Below are positions 1-8,832 of a DNA stretch of 64,000 nucleotides, in pieces. Origin of the DNA: Tricholomella constricta (lineage: Eukaryota > Basidiomycota > Agaricomycetes > Agaricales > Lyophyllaceae); assembly GCA_013368375.1 (NCBI GenBank), contig JAACJP010000016.1, positions 1-64,000 on the forward strand, in the 5' to 3' direction. The notes under the pieces were generated by a model. The model was not told where the DNA came from and did not search any database. It was given only the letters and a program-made list of their open reading frames with translations. The translations under genes and the position numbers were made by a program. Positions within the stretch are counted from its first letter, which is position 1, and each line of letters begins with the position of its first letter.

Positions 1-1558
1 ATCCTCGAAGGAAGGCAAGGGACCCAACAACAGTTCCCCCAGTTCGAACAATACAGAACTGACTACAACCGCGGACCAGCCCCACCAATACCCAGCGGAC
101 GACCAATCCCTCAGTACAACGGACCACCTCCACAGCCCCAACCACCTCCGGGATCTTCGGGACCACCTACCCCGAGAGGATCTCAATGGGGAAACGGTCC
201 CGGAGGACCAGGAGGGGGAGGAGGAGGTTACGGAGGAGGAGGGGAGGCCCCGGTGGAGGCGGGGGAGGTCCCGGGGGAACAGGAGGTCCCGGAGGAGGAG
301 GAGGTCACGGAGGATACGGACCACCACAAGGACCAGGAGGCCCTGGAGGCCCCGGAGGTCCAGGATGGGGAGGAGGAGGCCCAGGATGGGGAGGGGAGGT
401 CACGGAGGAGGAGGAGGAGGAGGCCCGCCCGGAAACCAAGGGGGAGGCCACTTCGCAAACCCCCAACGACCCCCACCTCCACCGCAACAATTCTTAGGCC
501 CAAACCAAAACTTGACCCCGGAACAGTATCGGCACCTCCTAAACCTGGAATCGAAGATCAACATCAGGAAACCGGACCCCTTCACGGGAAAAGAACCGAG
601 GAGATGGAAGACCTTCGTCACGGAATGCCTAGTAACGTTTCAAGCCAAGGCGATCACCTACGAACAGGACCACCTGAAGGTGTCATTCGCGAGCTCCTAC
701 TTAAAGGACGGAGCTATGGACTACTTTCGACTGCAACTCACGTACAACCCCCAACACCCAATGTTCACGAATTGGGAAGGATTCGTACACGAACTAGGAT
801 CACGCTTCGGAATACCGAACTCGAGAGTGGAAGCCGAGAACAACATTTCGCGACTGAAAATGAAGGACTGGGAAAAGTTCACAGCATTCATCGTCAAGTT
901 CGAACAAGAAGCATACGAAACAGGTTGGAACTGGGTAGCGCTGCAGTTCACACTCCGGAAAGCGCTCCCCCCGCGAATCCTCAACGTCCTGGCCATCGCA
1001 CCAAGCCCCGAAACCTACGAAGGTTACCGAGATCTGGTCACTCAAATCGATCGGAGGTACTGGGAACATCGCATAGAAAATCCAGAGTCCTACAAACCCC
1101 TCTGGGCGAATAACGCGAACGCCCCCAACACCTCCGCACGACCTCCGATGGGACCTTCGGCCGGACCCGCAAGCCGCACGACGCCGCAAACGGCTCAAGG
1201 GAACAGGAACGCACGCTTGAACGCCGAAAGTCATGATCAGGACCCGGACTCAGGTAGGGAAGGTAAGGCGCAAGACCAGGAAATCGCATGGGACGACGAG
1301 GAGGCCCTACAAGCCAACAACTTCGGGTTCAAGAAGTCAACACGCCCCTGGGTGAAGATCGACGAAGACGTAAAGCAACAACGAATTCGAGACAAGGCCT
1401 GCATCCTATGCGGTGACCTGGAACACTGGATGCGCGACTGCCCAACAGCAAACGCCATGGGCAGAGCCACCTACCTCATCGGCGACGACATCTTCGAATT
1501 CCATCACAAGACAGAAGAGGGAAACGCGGGGGCGATTCAGGACTTGCCCGGGCTCTGA
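1..1558 (+). CDS. gag: Gag polyprotein (5' partial, N-terminal frame changes)
   Basis: This is the structural protein that packages the element RNA into cytoplasmic particles. The best continuous frame starts at the ATG at 365 and ends with TGA at 1556-1558. It has a Gly/Pro-rich start, a retrotransposon-gag core at about residues 65-230 (WKTFVTECL through DRRYWEHR), and a CX2CX4HX4C zinc knuckle (CILCGDLEHWMRDC) near residue 345. Coding-like sequence continues upstream to the window edge, but in other frames: Pro/Gln-rich in frame 1 up to about 237, Gly-rich in frame 3 from about 240 to 395, then frame 2. So the true start is probably outside the window, and this copy has two indels in its GGA-rich tract, or the tract contains sequencing errors. 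Confidence 0.85.
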   Translation, partial: SSKEGKGPNNSSPSSNNTELTTTADQPHQYPADDQSLSTTDHLHSPNHLRDLRDHLPREDLNGETVPEDQEGEEEVTEEEGRPRWRRGRSRGNRRSRRRRRSRRIRTTTRTRRPWRPRRSRMGRRRPRMGRGGHGGGGGGGPPGNQGGGHFANPQRPPPPPQQFLGPNQNLTPEQYRHLLNLESKINIRKPDPFTGKEPRRWKTFVTECLVTFQAKAITYEQDHLKVSFASSYLKDGAMDYFRLQLTYNPQHPMFTNWEGFVHELGSRFGIPNSRVEAENNISRLKMKDWEKFTAFIVKFEQEAYETGWNWVALQFTLRKALPPRILNVLAIAPSPETYEGYRDLVTQIDRRYWEHRIENPESYKPLWANNANAPNTSARPPMGPSAGPASRTTPQTAQGNRNARLNAESHDQDPDSGREGKAQDQEIAWDDEEALQANNFGFKKSTRPWVKIDEDVKQQRIRDKACILCGDLEHWMRDCPTANAMGRATYLIGDDIFEFHHKTEEGNAGAIQDLPGL

Positions 1559-4500
1559 ATCGCGAAGACCTAAAACCGGACCTTAACACTAAACTACGCG
1601 CAACGGCATTATCGACAACGGACACCCGCACAGTAACCCTCTCCTCCCATTCGTCACTGGCATTCCTAATACACCTCACGCCAAACGGAGGAGGAGAAGA
1701 TCCCGAAAACACGCTCATCGACAGCGGAGCTACCGACAACTTCATGGACTCCGTCATGGCGACATCACGTGGGCTCCACCTTGAGGAGCTCAACCCCCCA
1801 ATAAACCTCTGCCTATTCGACGGAGAACTCTCCGCATCAGGCAAAATCACACACTATACCACCAACGACGTCGAATTCAGCGACGGCACCACTCAGAGGA
1901 TAAGATTCCTCATAACGAAACTCCACGAGACAGCGACGATAGTACTGGGACTATCATGGCTGAAGGAGGTCAACCCCCGCATAAATTGGAAAGACCTCTG
2001 CATCACGCTACGACGGGGGTCAAACGGCAAAATCGAAGGATCACTACCGGACCTCCGAAGAAAAAAGGAAGTCGCTCCAACAACAACAGGTACAGGAGCT
2101 CAACGCTTACCCTCGCGGTCGGCTCGCTCCTTCACGATCGAAGTACAGTTGGAGGGATCTGCAACGCGTCTACGGGCACTTATTGATAGTGGGGCGGCGG
2201 GCAACTTCATAACAAAATCCTCGTGTACGAAGCCGGAACCTCTCGCCAACCCCATGACCCTACAACTGTTCGACGGAAACCCCAGCGGAGGCGGAGCCAT
2301 TTCACACCATAGTCCCGAAACGATCAAACTCGAGAACGGACTAGAGTATAAGGTCGACCTCCTCATAACACAGTTACATCCAGCCACACCAGTAGTGCTT
2401 GGATTACCTTGGTTACGGGAAGCAAATCCGGACATCGACTGGCGGGAAATGTCCATGACCATGGAACAAGGGGCAGGACTAGCCGCGATATCGCTTTCCC
2501 AGAAGACGCAATGGGGAACCGTGACCCTTGAGGAGGAGGAAGACGTCGAAGCTCCGAAACCAGCCAACCCCCTTTCGGAAAAACAACCCCTCCTCAGGGA
2601 CATCCTGGACAACGATAACGACCAGAACGACACCTCCAACGACATCAAGAAGGAGGAAGACACCCGCCCAAACACCAACGAACCCCAAGAGGAAGTACCA
2701 ACACCGACAACCGAGTCGCCAGAGGAGGTAACGGGACGGAAACGCACCCGAAAACCACCCCCACCGAACTACTTCCCTCCAAACGTTCCGAGGTCCAAAT
2801 TCAAACCTCACCCCAAACGGAAATCCGCAACGTCCCCAACGACAGAAACACAGGAAGAAGAGGAAACCAACCCGGAAACGGAGGTCGAAGATGAAACCGG
2901 AGAGGGAGAAGAGGATGTCGAAACACAAAACATCCGCCTGATCGGAGCGGCGCCATTCGCGAACCTCATCAGGGACGGAGCCACAGCGTTCCAACTACAC
3001 ATCTCCCCCACCGAAAAGGAAGAACACCTCCATGCCAATAACACCTCCGACGACGAACCCAAACAACCAAAGACAGAAAAGGAAATCTTTGAGGAAGTCG
3101 TACCTCCGGAGTACAGGGACTTCGAAGACGTATTCTCAGCGGGCGAAGCGAAAACCATCCCCCCACACCGACCTTACGATCACACAGTGGAACTCGACGA
3201 AAACACTACCCCTCCCTTCGGAAAGATATACAACATGTCCGAACTGGAGTTGAAAGCATTGAAGGATTACATCGACGAGATGCTCGGTAAAGGGTTCATC
3301 CGACCTTCGAGTTCATCAGCGGGAGCTCCGGTACTGTTCGCAAAGAAGAAGGACGGATCACTCCGGTTATGCGTGGACTATAGAGGATTAAATCGGATCA
3401 CCAAGAAGAACCGTTACCCTCTACCTCTGATCGGAGACCTCATAGACCGACTTCAAAAAGCAAAAGTATACTCAAAGATCGACCTCCGAGTGGGCTACAA
3501 CAACGTCCGCATAGCTCCGGGACACGAATGGAAGACAGCCTTCCGCACTCGTTATGGACTTTTCGAATACCTGGTAATGCCCTTCAGCATGACAAACTCA
3601 CCCGCGACGTTCCAACACTTCATGAACGACATCTTCCACGACATGAACGACGTGTTCGTAGTGATCTATCTCGACGACATTCTGGTTTTCTCGGAGACCT
3701 TAGAGGAACATCACGGACATGTTCGGAAGGTCCTCGAGAGGCTCCGGAAACACAACCTTCATGCGAAACCGGAGAAATGCACGTTTCACACTACGGAGAT
3801 CGAGTATCTAGGCGTCATTGTATCCCCTGGCGGAGTAAAGATGGATCCAGGAAAAGTCGACGCGATCCGGAAGTGGCCTAGACCGACGAAGGTCAAGGAA
3901 CTCCAATCTTTCCTAGGTTTTGCAAACTTCTATCGGCGGTTTATCGACAATTACTCGGGCATAACGAAGAGGCTAAACAAACTCACGCAAAAGGACACAA
4001 TCTGGAAATGGGATTCCGAATGCGAAGGAGTTTTCGAGCTATTGAAGAAAGCATTCTCCTCCGCACCCATCCTACGACACTTCGATCCTCAACTACCGGT
4101 GATACTAGAGTGCGATGCTTCCGACTTTGCCATAGCAGGAATCATCTCCCAATTCGACGAGACATCGCAAGACCTACGTCCCGTCGCCTTCTATGCGAGA
4201 ACCATGATAGACGCGGAGCTCAACTATGACATCTACGATAAGGAGCTCCTAGCGATCGTTGAAGCGTTTAAACAATGGAGAGCCTACCTCGAGGGATCCC
4301 CCCACCGCATTCAAGTGTACTCCGACCACAACAACCTACAGTACTTCTCCACGACCAAGCAACTCAGTCGCAGACAAGCACGATGGTCGGAATGCCTGGC
4401 GAACTTCGACTTCCAAATAAACTACAGACCGGGAAGACTAGGAGCGAAGCCAGATGCCCTCACACGACGAGCGGACGTATATCCTAAGAAGGGTTTCGAA

Positions 4501-6024
4501 CAGGATCATAATTCGTTCAATAACCGCATCATCATACCCCCCGAACGGTTGAACGCATCCCTAATTCTAAACGAACAACTCCTGTTGAACAACGTTCGTA
4601 ATGCACCCCGAGATGACTTCTTCGAGAAATACGCACCCAAACCTGGAGACGAGTCCTCCGCGTTCTCACTATCCGACGACCACAAGCTACTCCTTCGCGA
4701 CGGAAGAATCTACGTACCGAACCATTCCAGGTTACGCCTCGACATCCTGCAGCAACATCACGATCACAAACTACGTGGACATCCAGGAATCAGAAAGACC
4801 ACACAACTCATCATGAGGACTTATTTCTGGCCCGGATTACGGAAGGAGGTCACCCGATACGTCCGAAGTTGCCACACTTGCAAAAGAGCGAAGGTCCCGC
4901 GCCACAGCCCATATGGATTGCTGAAACCGCTTCAGATCGGACGACGGGCGTGGGCCTCCATATCTATGGACCACATCGTGGAATTACCGGAATCGGATGG
5001 GTACGACGCCATCTTGGTCGTAGTATGCCGCCTCACAAAACAAGGCATCTTCATACCCTGTCACACAACGGACACAGCGAAGGAGCTCGCACAACTGTTC
5101 CTAGAACACGTCTTCTCCAAGCACGGATTACCCGATGACATCATCTCCGACAGAGGCACTCTCTTCGTCTCCCGTTTTTGGAGCTCGCTGTGCAAAGCCC
5201 TGGACATCAAATCGAACCTTTCGACCGTGTATCACCCGGAGACCGACGGCCAGACGGAACGAGTAAATCAGACACTGGAACAGTACCTCCGGATGTACGT
5301 GAACTACCTCCAGACCAACTGGCGAACACAGCTCCCACTGGCGGAATTCACGTATAACAATACGACCCATTCAACCACGGGAGTCTCTCCTTTCTTTGCG
5401 AACAAAGGCTATCACCCCCGCCTGACAATCTCTATAAAAGACATACCGGCAAGGGAAGCCCAGGAGGTAGCCGTCGACCTCCGGACCCTCCAGGACTACC
5501 TCCGCCAAGAGATAGAGATCGCAAACGAAGCCTACAAACGATTCGCGGACAAGAAACGGGACCCTACACCAGACTGGGCCGTAGGAACGGAGGTATGGCT
5601 TGACTGCCGGAATATCAAAACGAAACGCCCCTCCAAAAAGCTGGACCACCGGAGACTGGGCCCCTTCAAAATCCTACAGAAGATCTCCAGCCACGCGTAC
5701 CGTCTGGAACTACCTCCGGCATTGAAGGGAATTCACAATGTTTTCCACGTCAAATTACTCGAAGAACACAAACACGAGAACTTCCCAGGAAGGTCAAAGC
5801 CACCTCCGCAGACGATCGAAGTCGAGGGCGAAGAGCACTATGAAGTAGGACAAATCCTAGACTCCAGGACACGAGGGAGGCGCGTCTTTTACTTGGTACG
5901 ATGGGAAGGGTACGGCCCCGAAGACGACACATGGGAACCAGCAGAGAATATAGAAGGAGCAAAAGACATGGCCCTCGAGTTCCACCGACTTTTCCCAAGA
6001 AAGCCACGGGACCCCACGATTTAA
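1417..6024 (+). CDS. pol: Pol polyprotein: tandem proteases, RT, RNase H, integrase, chromodomain
   Basis: The frame is open from just after a stop at 1414 to the stop at 6024 and lies at -1 relative to gag, so it is probably made as Gag-Pol by frameshifting at 1519-1525, not from the internal ATG at 1744. In order: a retropepsin domain with DSGA at 1720-1731 and IVLGLSWL near its end; a second retropepsin with DSGA at 2185-2196 and VVLGLPWL; an acidic linker; RT with SKIDLR and YLDD at 3667-3678; RNase H with LECDASDFA and DKELLAIVEAF; integrase with an HHCC zinc finger (CHTCKRAK) and a DDE core (SMDH, SDRGT, ETDGQTERVNQ); a GPF module; and a C-terminal chromodomain (FYLVRWEGYGPEDDTWEP). Chromodomains of this class direct integration to particular chromatin. 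No in-frame stop was seen, so the enzyme part looks intact. Confidence 0.95.
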   Translation, partial: PGTLDARLPNSKRHGQSHLPHRRRHLRIPSQDRRGKRGGDSGLARALNREDLKPDLNTKLRATALSTTDTRTVTLSSHSSLAFLIHLTPNGGGEDPENTLIDSGATDNFMDSVMATSRGLHLEELNPPINLCLFDGELSASGKITHYTTNDVEFSDGTTQRIRFLITKLHETATIVLGLSWLKEVNPRINWKDLCITLRRGSNGKIEGSLPDLRRKKEVAPTTTGTGAQRLPSRSARSFTIEVQLEGSATRLRALIDSGAAGNFITKSSCTKPEPLANPMTLQLFDGNPSGGGAISHHSPETIKLENGLEYKVDLLITQLHPATPVVLGLPWLREANPDIDWREMSMTMEQGAGLAAISLSQKTQWGTVTLEEEEDVEAPKPANPLSEKQPLLRDILDNDNDQNDTSNDIKKEEDTRPNTNEPQEEVPTPTTESPEEVTGRKRTRKPPPPNYFPPNVPRSKFKPHPKRKSATSPTTETQEEEETNPETEVEDETGEGEEDVETQNIRLIGAAPFANLIRDGATAFQLHISPTEKEEHLHANNTSDDEPKQPKTEKEIFEEVVPPEYRDFEDVFSAGEAKTIPPHRPYDHTVELDENTTPPFGKIYNMSELELKALKDYIDEMLGKGFIRPSSSSAGAPVLFAKKKDGSLRLCVDYRGLNRITKKNRYPLPLIGDLIDRLQKAKVYSKIDLRVGYNNVRIAPGHEWKTAFRTRYGLFEYLVMPFSMTNSPATFQHFMNDIFHDMNDVFVVIYLDDILVFSETLEEHHGHVRKVLERLRKHNLHAKPEKCTFHTTEIEYLGVIVSPGGVKMDPGKVDAIRKWPRPTKVKELQSFLGFANFYRRFIDNYSGITKRLNKLTQKDTIWKWDSECEGVFELLKKAFSSAPILRHFDPQLPVILECDASDFAIAGIISQFDETSQDLRPVAFYARTMIDAELNYDIYDKELLAIVEAFKQWRAYLEGSPHRIQVYSDHNNLQYFSTTKQLSRRQARWSECLANFDFQINYRPGRLGAKPDALTRRADVYPKKGFEQDHNSFNNRIIIPPERLNASLILNEQLLLNNVRNAPRDDFFEKYAPKPGDESSAFSLSDDHKLLLRDGRIYVPNHSRLRLDILQQHHDHKLRGHPGIRKTTQLIMRTYFWPGLRKEVTRYVRSCHTCKRAKVPRHSPYGLLKPLQIGRRAWASISMDHIVELPESDGYDAILVVVCRLTKQGIFIPCHTTDTAKELAQLFLEHVFSKHGLPDDIISDRGTLFVSRFWSSLCKALDIKSNLSTVYHPETDGQTERVNQTLEQYLRMYVNYLQTNWRTQLPLAEFTYNNTTHSTTGVSPFFANKGYHPRLTISIKDIPAREAQEVAVDLRTLQDYLRQEIEIANEAYKRFADKKRDPTPDWAVGTEVWLDCRNIKTKRPSKKLDHRRLGPFKILQKISSHAYRLELPPALKGIHNVFHVKLLEEHKHENFPGRSKPPPQTIEVEGEEHYEVGQILDSRTRGRRVFYLVRWEGYGPEDDTWEPAENIEGAKDMALEFHRLFPRKPRDPTI
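1519..1563 (+). promoter_or_regulatory. Programmed -1 ribosomal frameshift signal at the gag-pol junction
   Basis: The heptamer GGGAAAC at 1519-1525 sits exactly in register with the gag codons (G GGA AAC), the X XXY YYZ rule for tandem slippage. A 6-nt spacer (1526-1531) follows. Then a perfect 9-bp stem pairs GCGATTCAG (1532-1540) with CTGAATCGC (1555-1563) around a 14-nt loop; a G-U pair at 1541/1554 would extend it. The gag stop lies inside the 3' arm. A -1 slip moves ribosomes directly into the open pol frame. The layout is seen in the sequence; activity is inferred. Confidence 0.85.
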
Positions 6025-6231
6025 CGAACACTCACGCACATCACGAAAATTATGCAAATCTCCCAAGGAGACGAACTCTGTTCTATATGTACACCGACCA
6101 CCAAGACAACAACATCACAAGAAGAAAAAAAAAAAAAAAAAAAAATTTATCAAGAAAAACTAACGAACTTCAAACTGTAAATATTGAGCAAAATAAAATG
6201 CACGAGACCAAGACACCGCCGAAGGAACAGA
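6025..6231. other. Short tail-to-tail gap between pol and the antisense gene
   Basis: Only 207 bases separate the pol stop from the stop of the opposite-strand gene, so the two transcripts must share or overlap their 3' ends. The gap contains a run of 21 adenines at 6125-6145 and an AATAAA-like stretch (AAAATAAAA) near 6189-6197 on the plus strand, either of which could act in 3'-end formation. No further gene is visible. Confidence 0.5.
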
Positions 6232-8266
6232 CTACTCAATGCGCCGACGCTTAGAGGGACCTGCACTAGCAGAAGAACCCTCCCCGCCCACAACCCCCAC
6301 CTCCCCAATCAACCCTACCTCCAGAGGACGCATCGATGCGATATCCCGCTCGTCATCGGCAATCAACTGCGACCGGGATACGAACTCGGCGAGAGCGTCT
6401 TCACGAGTGAGTGAGGCGCGGTGAAGAGCAAGGAGGTGCTCAAACGCAGGGAAAGGAACCTCGGGATCGACAGGAGGACGGAAAAGCTCAAGGAGCGAGT
6501 GCCGCTCCAGAATCTTGTGGGCGCCATCGATGATACTTCGAACTGGCGACACATCCAGCTCGACGAGGGCGCGACGCAGAGCACCATCCGCGATGAACAT
6601 GTCGGACGCGAAGGCGGTATGCGTGAGGTCAAGGGCTAGGACAGTTTTCAGAAAGAGGGAAAGAGAAAACAAAGGGAATGGAAGAGAACTCACCATCGAC
6701 GCGAAGGCGAAGGTCCAAAGCATGACCACGCCAAAAGTCCCGGACCTCCTGCAAATGGACAACGTGCCCCTGTAAACCAGCGACCTCATCCTCAAAACCC
6801 GCAACCTGCATCCGCAGATCCTCGACCTCAATGTCACGATCGACATCGACGACCTCCACGGCACGCGATGTCTGCGCCTGCAGATGAAGAAGACGTTCAC
6901 GCTCGTCGGCGAGTTGGGATAGGACTCCGTGAAAACGACCTTTGTGGCGTTCACCCTCGGCCTCGAGACGCTCGACCTGGGATGAAAGGGCCTGAGCACG
7001 CGCGACCTCCTGGTCGTAGAGACGCTGGAGACGGAGGAACGCCTCCGGTGAAGGAACAGAAGGAGCAGGGGTAGCGAGGGGGGACGACAACAACATGGAG
7101 GGAGGGCAAGACTGTAGAGCTGGAAGAGCTGGCGTTGGAGAATTCGAAACAGACGAGCCCTTTAAAAAGAGAGGCTCGACAGGGGGAGTATCGGGGGACA
7201 CCGCGCGCGTAGCGCCCGACAAAGGAGGGGCCAAAAGAGGAGAAGTCGGCGCCGCGGGAGAAAGGGAAGGGGAACGAGACACGGACGAAGGCCGCCTCCC
7301 CAGCCCCTGCAGACCAGATCGCCCACCCCCACGACTAACAGACACTAATTTTCGACCCTGCCCTCGGGTACCTCGAAAAATGGCGCGTGGAGGCGAAACA
7401 CGGCTAACGCTCATGGCGGCCTCATCACCAGAAGACGAAGTCAGGGAAAGGACCTCCGCAGAGGGCACGGAGACAAGGGAGTTTCGAAAAGAAGGCGGCG
7501 CCACACGCAAGACGCGACGGATGGCGTCGAAGGACATCGCGACACCAGTACGAGAAAAAGTGAACCCTTCGACACGGGATTGAAGCCACGCCAAGGGGAT
7601 GCCCAACTGCCTAGCCGCCACTTCTAGGCCATGATCGAGCGAAAGCGAGCACAAGGAGTGCGCCGCACGACAATCAACACAAGGCAGGGTCCCGCGAAGA
7701 CGGACCTCCTGAAATTGACAAGGCTGCTGACGCCCCCGACAACGATCGCACTAACGAAGAACCCAAAACGGAATCAGCTAAAGCGATCGACTCGATCACA
7801 GAAGGAGGGCGACACTTACCGGCGCATGCGCCTCACACCATGCCAAGGAGGGAGGAACCCGCACAGCGGTACGCAACACCTCCGCCAAAATCGCATCCGT
7901 CAACAACGACCCCCAGGATAAGGAGGTGGCCGCCGGACGCGATACAGGATCACTAGCCAGTTCAAACTCGGCCTCAGGAGTGACGGAACGAGGACGCCGG
8001 ATTTGTCGAGATCGGTTAGGAAGACGGATGGTGAGACGAGGGACGGGGGGCGTAGAGGGAGCAGGGGAAGAGTCAGGGATCGTCGAAACGCCCCCATCGA
8101 TAAGAGTGACGATCTCAGGCAGAGAGGAGGTGGGAGAAGCAGGTTGGGGCACGCCCAAGAACGCGACGCGCGCTCGATCTTCAGCGGACAAGCGCGCCAA
8201 TTCCTCATCGTGTAAAATTCGGGCAGCGGAGGCAGAGAACGCGGAATCTTGGTGGGACCTCGACAT
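6232..8266 (-). CDS. Antisense three-exon gene in the retroelement: Zn2Cys6-cluster and coiled-coil protein
   Basis: Three minus-strand exons join into one frame of 635 codons: 8266-7820, 7750-6694 and 6635-6232. Intron 1 (7819-7751, 69 nt) has donor GTAAGT, a CTGAT branch-like site and acceptor TTAG, phase 0. Intron 2 (6693-6636, 58 nt) has GTGAGT and CTAG, phase 1. Exon 2 opens on a cysteine motif CX2CX6CX12CX2CX6C (about residues 150-183), the spacing of fungal Zn(II)2Cys6 DNA-binding clusters. A Ser/Pro-rich stretch follows, then a likely coiled coil (about 390-500, heptad-like LRLQRL, VERLEAE). The C-terminus ends in a basic SKRRRIE nuclear-signal-like tail. The gene lies between pol and the 3' LTR and reads away from the LTR, whose reverse strand may supply its promoter. 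Function is unknown; a DNA- or RNA-binding role is inferred from the cluster. Extra antisense ORFs are known in some plant and fungal LTR elements. Confidence 0.8.
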
Positions 8267-8474
8267 GAAGAGAAGTGAGGATTGGAAGAGGAAAAAACAA
8301 CTGGAATTTTCTCTATTCGGTCTCCGAGATCCTCAAAACACCCACAAGGACCCACAAACAATCTAGACCGCACGTGCCCCTCATGTGACCGCGCACACGC
8401 GAGAACAAAAACACAAAAAACTTTACTCTCCTTGCATTCGAAAAGCTGCCCCGCGTCTCAGTGGCTCGACGCTT
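8267..8474 (-). promoter_or_regulatory. Probable 5' leader/promoter interval of the antisense gene
   Basis: This 208-bp stretch separates the antisense ATG at 8266 from the polypurine tract. On the minus strand it has pyrimidine-rich runs close to the ATG and a CACGTG E-box at about 8372-8377. No clear TATA box was found, so the transcription start could be here or inside the LTR. Confidence 0.35.
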
Positions 8475-8484
8475 GAGGAGGGGG
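8475..8484 (+). other. Polypurine tract (plus-strand primer)
   Basis: GAGGAGGGGG lies three bases before the TGT that opens the 3' LTR. This is the expected place and composition for the RNase-H-resistant primer of plus-strand DNA synthesis. Confidence 0.85.
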
Positions 8485-8487
8485 TAA

Positions 8488-8832
8488 TGTCACGACCGTC
8501 CCTAATCGACCACCCCTAAACTCCCACCTTCTACGCTTTCCCACGCACGTCCGCGGTACATATATGACACCACTTTCTTCTTTGACACCTTACCTCGATA
8601 TTGCTTATTGTTACGACTAGTCTCTGTTCTCGGCTTCTTTTCCACTCTCAATCTATTCTGTTTCTTTCACTCGTATCTCTTGAGCTTCACACGTTCTCGT
8701 AAACGCTCTCGTGAACGCCTTCGTCGACGCTCACGACCTCCGGATATCCTATTCAAAGGCCGTCTTCCTCAACGAACGTCAGGCCTGTCCGCTTCGGTGG
8801 TTCCAGAACACTTCTGTAACCGGCGTGCTACA
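8488..8832 (+). repeat. 3' long terminal repeat
   Basis: It begins TGTCACGACC immediately after the polypurine tract and is judged to end at ...GTGCTACA, giving about 345 bp with TG...CA ends. A TATA-like TACATATATG at about 8557-8566 could be the LTR core promoter, with pyrimidine-rich sequence downstream. The partner 5' LTR is outside the window, so length and age could not be verified. Confidence 0.8.

Larger units (their letters stand above)
1..8832 (+). mobile_element. Ty3/gypsy LTR retrotransposon (chromovirus), 5' end outside window
   Basis: The order gag, protease, reverse transcriptase, RNase H, integrase, chromodomain, polypurine tract, LTR is that of Ty3/gypsy chromoviruses. Only the 3' LTR is in the window; the 5' LTR, primer-binding site and gag start lie to the left. 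The pol frame is open throughout. Gag has two frame changes in its glycine-rich N-terminus. About 2.4 kb separate the pol stop from the 3' LTR, much more than usual, and that space holds a spliced gene on the opposite strand. The right boundary is the TG...CA end of the LTR and is uncertain by a few bases because no target-site duplication can be checked. Confidence 0.95.

Noticed and set aside
253..1113. A 286-codon plus-strand frame overlapping gag
   Set aside because: It is out of phase with the conserved Gag core and zinc knuckle; its composition is that of a shifted shadow of the GGA-rich and gag sequence.
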